DNA from: Beroe ovata
Lineage: Eukaryota > Ctenophora > Nuda > Beroida > Beroidae
DNA length: 13,904 bases
Assembly (NCBI GenBank): GCA_946803715.1
Contig: CAMPET010000187.1
Span: forward strand, 120,312-134,215
Reading direction: 5' to 3'
Part shown: positions 8,304-13,904 of the stretch, one piece after another
Position numbering within the stretch: the first letter of the stretch is position 1
Layout: every line of letters starts with the position of its first letter
The notes under the pieces: model-generated
The model's input: the letters and a program-made list of their open reading frames with translations, nothing else
Told to the model about the DNA's origin: nothing
Database searches by the model: none
Translations under genes and position numbers: made by a program

Positions 8304-8868
8304 CTGCGATGAAAATTTCATTTTGATTGTAGCTACGATATATTATGTACTTCCAGATCGACCCAAGAAAATCTATCGAAAATACACTGGAACAATAAAA
8401 TACAAGTCTTGCAAAATGTTGGGCCCATAAATGAAAACTGCAGAGCAAAACGAAACAAAAGGCAAACAACATAACTAGTCACACTAAGCTTCGTAGCACG
8501 ACTCGAAATATTCAATTTTGCTCCTTCATAATACTAAGTTCTTGTACCAGGCGATCACAAAGATGATAGGAATTCAAAGGCTGTAACATTTCGGCTTCCA
8601 TGAACTATGACTTTCGGAAATTGGTAGAATACGCCATAGGGATGCTATTTGGGATTCCGCACGTGATGCTGACGGTAAACACAACAAATCTGGAAAGAGA
8701 ATGTAGAAGCGCATGCAACAAACAAGATCAAACTGAAACAAAAACGGGTAAGCGCGCGCCGCACCGCGCGCGCCACTCATAACCGGATAGGATGCACGTG
8801 CTAGCTTCAAGCTTCAATTACGTTATCAATTTCAAAAACGGCGTGTTTCAGATTTTCTCGACCCTTAC
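8304..8868 (-). other. Possible 5' UTR intron of gene B
   Basis: The acceptor TCATCGCAG ends at 8304, two bases before the gene B ATG. The best donor I see upstream is CACAG|GTAAGG at 8868, giving a 565-nt leader intron and an untranslated first exon upstream of it. Another T-rich stretch ending CTGCAG (near 8438) could be an alternative acceptor. A CG-rich block at 8752-8774 falls inside this interval and could be a promoter, which would need a different donor. A spliced-leader acceptor is another possibility. Confidence 0.35.
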
Positions 8869-9744
8869 CTGTGTACTGCAATTATTCGCAGCCTTTTAAA
8901 GATTTGAGGCAAGATTGGAGATCGGCCTCATTCCTTGCATTCTTTTAGCTCTACTCCAAGTTCTAGAACTTCGCTCTCTTCTGAAAACGATCGCATCATG
9001 TGTGATATGAAACAACAACAAATACAACATCACATACAGCTATTGCCTATTATAAATCAGAGTTACGCACGACGCACGTTGCAAAAACTTTTTTCTCCTT
9101 CGTAGAATAAAAATTCGCTAATTCACGACGTATCTATTCCTAGCAAACATCATAATCATGTGAACTATGCTTAGTATTGTCTGAGCCTGAGGCCAGGCAC
9201 TAAGCCAGATTTTTTTCCGGATGGGACCCTCGCCGAGCAAAGCGAGTCGAGTTTTCGCAGCTAGCGAAGAAAATAGAATTCTCCAAATATAGCCTGGTTA
9301 CACCCTAAAATTTGAACCGGGCGTTAAGTTTTCTTCGAAACGGTGATCAAGTCCTTGAAAATTTTCAACAGACCTCTGACCTCCCCTTGTCTGCGTGCCT
9401 GCCTGAGGCTGAAGCATTTTCAATCTGGTAATAATCGGATAGGAAAACGACTGCTTGGTTTTGAAGAAGGGACATAGACTCAAATTGTTTTTCCATAAAA
9501 GATTGTATCCATTCATGAATGTCATGGTTAAAATGATATATTGAAATACATTACAAGTTTGCTCTTTATATTTTTTGTGGTATTGAAACATATAAATAGA
9601 GATTAGTGAATTTCGTTACATCAATACACCCAGATAATATTGTCCATCCGACTAAAGATTCACAACAAGATGACATCCAAGATATTATTACTTAAGTATA
9701 CCTTCATCCCTAAACATGAAATGCTAAAGGTGACTAAAATAAAT
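8869..9744. other. Intergenic region between kinase genes B and C
   Basis: This holds the presumed first exon and promoter of gene B and the 3' flank of gene C. TTTAAAAG (about 8895-8902) and TTTATAAT (near 9050, - strand) are TATA-like. One open frame (9298-9591, -) gives a 97-residue product without recognisable domains. I do not call it. I see no RNA gene or clear mobile element. Confidence 0.5.
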
Positions 9745-9749
9745 TTATT
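9744..9749 (-). terminator. AATAAA overlapping the gene C stop codon
   Basis: On the - strand the last codons read AAA TAA ATT, so AATAAA overlaps the TAA stop at 9747-9745. If used, the 3' UTR would be only about 10-30 nt. The hexamer may be coincidental, but I saw no other canonical signal in the next few hundred bases. Confidence 0.3.
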
Positions 9750-11850
9750 TCTGGAGCTTTAGGTCCTCTTCGTAGAGCTTGTTGACGCCATCAATCATGG
9801 TTTGGACAAGTTGAACCTCAGAGTATCCCAATCTGTGCTTGTTGGAGATGTCATAAGTGCATCCAGTTTGGCCACCAGACTCACCACGGGTTCCACGAGG
9901 CTGAAGAGCCAACTCTTCACACCTTGCCTTCAGCTTGTCAACTCCATGGGATGTCCATCCTGGAAGGTCAATATGGACAGAAGCCCTCATTCCTGTGCCA
10001 AGATTGGATGGACAAGAATGGATATAACCGTATTTCTCATCCAGCATGAAGTCTTTTCCACTTTCAGCCTTGACAGAGTCTCCAACAGCCTTGATACCTT
10101 CAACAAGACGAGTAAAAACTCCCTTCACATCACCACCTTTCTCCATAGAGATGATTCTGAACTGATCTTCCTCATTTACCCACACCAGGAAGGTCTTGTC
10201 ATCATTGTGGAAGATACCACGACCCTCAGGCCAGTCTCTCTCCATACCAGATATTCTCAAGTTAGGATCTCCAGACATGAACAAGAAATGATCATCCACA
10301 AGCTTTTGACGAACAGATTCCTCCATACCAAGAAGGGGATAGTATGTTCCAGCCAGTTTTCCTGGGAACTTCTTGCTCGCAGACTTGAAAAGACTTTCTA
10401 CCTTCAGCCTCTGTTCTTTGGTGATCCCAGGTGAAAGACCAAACCCGTCAATGGACCTTCCAACCCTGATCCTAGTAGAATGAACTGGTGCTTTTGGGTT
10501 GACATTACCTACCAGCTTTGAGACATCCATGTCAGATGTATGCTTGGCATCAGGAGAAATTCCATGGTATTCCTGGATGAGAGGATCAAACACCTCGGCA
10601 AAGTCCTTGTAGGAGTCCCAGTCACCAGCATAGACACCATTGTGTTGGTTGTCCAGCTCAATGGCACATACTACTGCTTTCCTCAAAGTGAATCCAGAGG
10701 TTGCAGTAACATGGCGGCAAAGTTTGTCCCACAACTCTTTTGTGACGTACTTGGCAACCAGAGAGTTGACGGATTTAAAGAACGGAAACTCATAGATCTG
10801 CTTTTGAAGCTCTAGGTCCTCTTCATAGAGCTTGTTGACACCATCAATCATGGTTTGGACAAGTTGAACCTCAGAGTATCCCAATCTGTGCTTGTTGGAA
10901 ATGTCATAAGTGCATCCAGTTTGGCCACCAGACTCACCACGGGTTCCACGAGGCTGAAGAGCCAACTCTTCACACCTAGCCTTCAGCTTGTCGACACCAT
11001 GGGATGTCCATCCTGGGAGGTCAATGTGGACAGAAGCCCTCATTCCTGTACCAAGGTTGGATGGACAAGAATGGATATAACCGTATTTCTCGTCCAGCAT
11101 GAAGTCTTTTCCACTTTCAGCCTTGACGGAGTCTCCAACAGCCTTGATACCTTCAACAAGACGAGTAAAAACTCCCTTCACATCACCACCTTTCTCCATA
11201 GAGATGATTCTGAACTGATCTTCCTCATTTACCCACACCAGGAAGGTCTTGTCATCATTGTGGAAGATACCACGACCCTCAGGCCAGTCTCTCTCCATAC
11301 CAGATATTCTCAAGTTAGGATCTCCAGACATGAACAAGAAATGATCATCCACAAGCTTTTGACGAACAGATTCCTCCATACCAAGAAGGGGATAGTATGT
11401 TCCAGCCAGTTTTCCTGGGAACTTCTTGCTCGCAGACTTGAAAAGACTTTCTACCTTCAGCCTCTGTTCTTTGGTGATCCCAGGTGAAAGACCAAACCCG
11501 TCAATGGACCTTCCAACCCTGATCCTAGTAGAATGAACTGGTGCTTTTGGGTTGACATTACCTACCAGCTTTGAGACATCCATGTCAGATGTATGCTTGG
11601 CATCAGGAGAAATTCCATGGTATTCCTGGATGAGAGGATCAAAGATTTCAGCAAAGTCTTTGTATGAATCCCAGTCACCAGCATAAACACCATTGTGTTG
11701 GTTGTCAAACTCTACAGCACAGACGATGGCCTTCTCAAGGGTGAATCCACAGGTAGCTGTTTTGTGGTCCCGATATTTCTCCCATAGCTCCTTCGTACAG
11801 TACTTTGCAATGAGGGAGTGAACCGACTTGAATTCAGGGAGTTCAGCCAT
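9745..11850 (-). CDS. Gene C: two-domain arginine-type phosphagen kinase
   Basis: One uninterrupted frame encodes 701 aa, about twice a single arginine kinase. Domain 1 (about 1-350) and domain 2 (about 352-701) are offset by exactly 351 codons and joined through LELQKQIYEFPF. Both domains are catalytically complete: NEED Glu210/561, CPSNLGT Cys262/613, RGTRGE Glu306/657. No signal peptide or acylation motif is present (start MAELPEF), so a cytosolic ATP-buffering role is likely. The ATG at 11850 aligns with the N-termini of related kinases. Just upstream lie ATTAG (acceptor, AG at 11856-11855) and a TACTAAC branch-point motif. The domains share a 515-bp block of perfect DNA identity. Compared with genes A and B, both domains carry DVSKLV for DFSKIT, SASKKFPGKLAG for the SAF(S)xFKDDLAG region, and AESGK for AECGK. 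Confidence 0.97.
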   Translation of the reverse strand: MAELPEFKSVHSLIAKYCTKELWEKYRDHKTATCGFTLEKAIVCAVEFDNQHNGVYAGDWDSYKDFAEIFDPLIQEYHGISPDAKHTSDMDVSKLVGNVNPKAPVHSTRIRVGRSIDGFGLSPGITKEQRLKVESLFKSASKKFPGKLAGTYYPLLGMEESVRQKLVDDHFLFMSGDPNLRISGMERDWPEGRGIFHNDDKTFLVWVNEEDQFRIISMEKGGDVKGVFTRLVEGIKAVGDSVKAESGKDFMLDEKYGYIHSCPSNLGTGMRASVHIDLPGWTSHGVDKLKARCEELALQPRGTRGESGGQTGCTYDISNKHRLGYSEVQLVQTMIDGVNKLYEEDLELQKQIYEFPFFKSVNSLVAKYVTKELWDKLCRHVTATSGFTLRKAVVCAIELDNQHNGVYAGDWDSYKDFAEVFDPLIQEYHGISPDAKHTSDMDVSKLVGNVNPKAPVHSTRIRVGRSIDGFGLSPGITKEQRLKVESLFKSASKKFPGKLAGTYYPLLGMEESVRQKLVDDHFLFMSGDPNLRISGMERDWPEGRGIFHNDDKTFLVWVNEEDQFRIISMEKGGDVKGVFTRLVEGIKAVGDSVKAESGKDFMLDEKYGYIHSCPSNLGTGMRASVHIDLPGWTSHGVDKLKARCEELALQPRGTRGESGGQTGCTYDISNKHRLGYSEVQLVQTMIDGVNKLYEEDLKLQK
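10076..10590 (-). repeat. Intragenic 515-bp identical block, copy in domain 2 of gene C
   Basis: Every base matches the block at 11129-11643, at an offset of 1053 nt (351 codons). I compared the two copies line by line. The first flanking mismatches are 10075/11128 (a versus g) and 10591/11644 (c versus g). The block encodes the central catalytic region, from FDPLIQEYHG to the GIKAVGDSVK region. It is coding sequence, not a mobile element. Confidence 0.95.
11129..11643 (-). repeat. Intragenic 515-bp identical block, copy in domain 1 of gene C
   Basis: This is the partner of 10076-10590. The absence of any synonymous difference, against differences seen outside the block, indicates recent homogenisation of the two halves of the gene. 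An assembly artefact is the alternative. Confidence 0.95.
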
Positions 11851-11854
11851 CTTA

Positions 11855-11879
11855 CTAATGGGGGACAGAGCTGTTAGTA
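11855..11879 (-). promoter_or_regulatory. Branch point and 3' splice site in the gene C leader
   Basis: TACTAAC (11879-11873 on the - strand) matches the ideal branch-point sequence. It is followed by a short pyrimidine run and ATTAG, with the AG at 11856-11855. The exon would begin TAAG directly before the ATG. A possible donor is TTTTA|GTGAGC at 12054. A spliced-leader acceptor would look the same. Confidence 0.5.
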
Positions 11880-12088
11880 GTTGCAGTGTATTATTGCCGA
11901 ATCATTTAAATTGCTAAATTACAATACATTGATAAAAACTATTAAGAGTGAAGTACTCTATGAAAAGTGCTCGGATACTCGGATAGAGCCAAGAAGACCA
12001 TTTATAACCAGGGTATGGTCGTGTACAAAGAAAATGAACGAAGCTCTAGCTCACTAAAAGAGAGCGCGCGTACATTCGCCCACAGTAG

Positions 12089-12094
12089 TATATA
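12089..12094 (-). promoter_or_regulatory. TATA-like element upstream of gene C
   Basis: TATATA on the - strand lies about 240 bp upstream of the gene C ATG. It is followed within 30 nt by a CpG-rich stretch (GCGCGC at about 12063-12069), where a transcription start could lie, and then by the candidate leader donor at 12054. A second TATAAA occurs near 12003-12008. Placement is suggestive only. Confidence 0.3.
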
Positions 12095-12998
12095 ATGGAA
12101 CTTGATCATTCTGGCTAGTACATATTATAAAGCCACATCAGCTCTCTCAATATGGAATAATCGACCTAGTGAGAGAGAAGCAGCTCGCAATACAGTAGGC
12201 TATATGGTGGTGAGTGTACATAAAGCCTAGAGCAATTTCTCATGGGATTTGGGATTTCTTGTCAACGTATAAAGCAGATCGTGGGGTAAAACCTATGCAG
12301 AGGCGTTTCATTGGAATTGGATCAAGCATTAAATTCCACCTTCGCGTTGGGTTTCAACCTTACACATCACAGAGGTCATTACAGTTCCAGCAAAGCATTT
12401 GATGTTACTGAACAAAGTGTATACATCACAGCAATCATGTATTCAATCACAAGATTAAAATGAACAGGGGATGTCTCTTAGCGAGGTAGGTATGCATACG
12501 AAAACCATCAACAACAGTGGTAAAGTTTGTTTAATTACTCGGTCAACTCCGTGGTTACTTTTTAAAAGTCGTGTAGGTTGCAAAATTGTTCACGTTTGTG
12601 TAAAAATGTTGCTGCAAACGGGAAAAGCTCTTTAAAGTAGGGAGGACTGACCTAAGAGTGGTGGATTAGCAAAAACATGTGACTCCCCTGAATTTTCTGC
12701 TAATATCGCTTTAGGTACTCCAAACTGCGCAATACATTCCTTGGTTTCTTATAAGGGTACTATAAGACGTGCAACGGTAATACACTAATTCGCCAGTAAT
12801 CACTAACTTGACATATTCCAATTATCGCAAATCCTACAAGTACATGGGGTAATGACTGTAAATATGGGAGTCATCTCATGGCTGTGGCAAAAGATTAAGA
12901 AAGATGGCACTCGGATAATAAAACAGTAAATTGCCTCAAATGATGACAAGATTAGCCGACAAACTAGGGAAAAGTAATTGATGAGGGAAAGTCCAAAG

Positions 12999-13056
12999 TT
13001 ATCACATGATAAGGATAATGATATAACATAGATAGGGGTAGATAAGGAATAGATAA
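12999..13056. promoter_or_regulatory. Cluster of GATA-factor motifs
   Basis: Five WGATAR matches lie within 58 bp: TTATCA (reverse) at 12999, TGATAA at 13007, AGATAG at 13030, and AGATAA at 13040 and 13051. Weaker GGATAA and TGATAT lie between them. The cluster is about 1.15 kb upstream of gene C. It could equally be a degenerate GATA simple repeat. Confidence 0.3.
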
Positions 13057-13799
13057 GAGATTAGAGCCTCTATTTTAGAATTCAAACATTCTGGAATTCA
13101 AACATTTGTGGGAATTGCTATCTTTGAGACAAAGCATTCTATAGTGCAGCAAATATTACATTTACTTCTACAATCACATAATGTCTGAGACTCCACCGAA
13201 GTGACAAGCTAATGAGTTCAAATATACTGTTCTACCAATCAAATCCATGATACCACAGACGTACACACAAAGCACAGAAGCTTCACAGAGACCGTGGAAA
13301 GTTGATATAGTGAACACAGCGCTGTCGAGGAAAGCAGCCTGATATGTGCAAGGTGTCAGCGCGAAGTTTTAATAACATAAAGCGAGGAAAGGTAGCTCCG
13401 GTGTGTGCCTGCAGTTGGATAGCTCAAGCGCATTTCAACAATAACAGAAACCTGCGTTCCAAATGCAGTTGGGCATCATTTCTACACCTGCAGGTCGCAG
13501 GCAGATATAGTTGTGCAGCGAGACATATGGAACAGCTATAATTGAAAATCCGAAATGGTGAAAACCGGGCAGCTGTGATTCTGAGATGAACAGATATGAG
13601 GTAGAAAACAGTATACCGCCACTTTGCAGACCTAAACAGACGGTAAAATCAGAAGACAAATACTCACTCAAAGGTATGGAAATCAACAGTTGCCACTTGA
13701 TGACAGTCATGGCGGAAGGTAGAGCTATGTCAAATGCCATTTATATCGAGGTCATGAACAAGGTCTGTGAACACTGTGAACTCAGCAAAGGTAACACCT

Positions 13800-13904
13800 G
13801 GAGCTGTGCACATTCACAATGGAGCTGTGCACATTCACAATGGAGCTGTGCACATCCACAATGCAGCTGTGCACATTCACAATGGAGCTTTGCACATTCA
13901 CAAT
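13800..13904. repeat. 21-bp minisatellite at right edge
   Basis: Five consecutive copies of a 21-bp unit (ggagctgtgcacattcacaat) start at 13800, 13821, 13842, 13863 and 13884. Copies 1 and 2 are identical, and copies 3, 4 and 5 each differ at one base. The array runs to the last base of the window, so its true length is unknown. The period is a multiple of three. Confidence 0.95.

Larger units (their letters stand above)
11880..13799. other. Upstream flank of gene C, no supported gene
   Basis: This AT-rich stretch shows no coding region I can support. Open frames at 12214-12402, 13344-13541 (+) and 13435-13740 (-) have no recognisable domains. Local structures include an 8-bp inverted repeat (CTCTCTCA / TGAGAGAG, about 12140-12180), a GATA-motif cluster at 12999-13056, and a 16-bp-period direct repeat of gaattcaaacatt at 13078 and 13094. 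Short exons of another gene could be hidden here. Confidence 0.5.

Noticed and set aside
8302-8472. 57-residue hydrophobic N-terminal extension of gene B from the ATG at 8472
   Set aside because: It has no counterpart in the other domains, is T-rich like an intron, contains good acceptor sequences, and ends at a CAG acceptor next to the conserved-position ATG.
9298-9591. 97-aa - strand open frame between genes B and C
   Set aside because: I considered a transposon remnant or small exon, but saw no recognisable motif and no supporting splice signals.
2874-11850. Creatine kinase identity for the cluster
   Set aside because: The longer creatine-kinase specificity loop is absent and the RGTRGE motif is of arginine-kinase type, despite a creatine-kinase-like SEVxxVQ segment near the C-terminus.
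2874-11850. Bacterial or prokaryotic operon interpretation of three same-strand genes
   Set aside because: Gaps exceed 1.4 kb, the genes have GT-AG introns and a branch-point motif, and I saw no ribosome binding sites. It is a tandem duplicate array in a eukaryote.
13800-13904. CRISPR-like array
   Set aside because: The 21-bp units are contiguous with no spacers, and the window is eukaryotic. It is a minisatellite.

Overview
This is a eukaryotic window, almost certainly from an invertebrate animal. Coding blocks are split by short GT-AG introns, the intergenic DNA is AT-rich, and the proteins are animal-type phosphagen kinases plus a sushi-like membrane protein. Short introns (94 and 144 nt), compact spacing and CpG-containing intergenic DNA suggest an early-branching animal such as a sponge or cnidarian. 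I cannot fix the species from the sequence.

Layout. (1) Left edge, + strand, 140-1343: the last three exons of a single-pass membrane protein. It has a partial sushi-like ectodomain, a Gly/Ser/Asp/Asn-rich stalk, one transmembrane helix and a 34-residue tail. A TG-rich tract lies just before its first visible splice acceptor. (2) 1344-2873: the convergent gap between this gene and the first kinase gene, containing a GC-rich nested inverted repeat. (3) 2874-11850, - strand: three tandem phosphagen kinase genes of arginine-kinase type. Gene C (9745-11850) encodes two fused kinase domains, gene B (7237-8301) one domain, and gene A (2874-5592) two domains behind an N-terminal leader on two small upstream exons. 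(4) 11851-13904: the upstream flank of gene C. It has candidate promoter motifs, a GATA cluster and a 21-bp minisatellite running off the window.

Functional picture. Arginine-type phosphagen kinases exchange phosphate between ATP and a guanidino compound and buffer ATP where demand is high. Genes B and C look cytosolic. Splicing gene A's small upstream exons in phase gives a product starting MGCGSS, a typical N-myristoylation plus palmitoylation signal. It is followed by a disordered Asn/Asp/Thr/Gln-rich linker and two kinase domains. This would be a membrane-anchored and, by analogy with the lipid-anchored sperm-tail creatine kinase of sea urchins, possibly flagellar kinase. A perfect match to the RFX X-box consensus lies about 830 bp upstream.

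Evolution. The five kinase domains are a patchwork. Some blocks are almost identical between genes. One 515-bp block is base-for-base identical between the two halves of gene C. Gene B switches sharply from A-like to strongly diverged sequence near 7755. Together with intron-free catalytic regions, this points to tandem duplication followed by repeated gene conversion.
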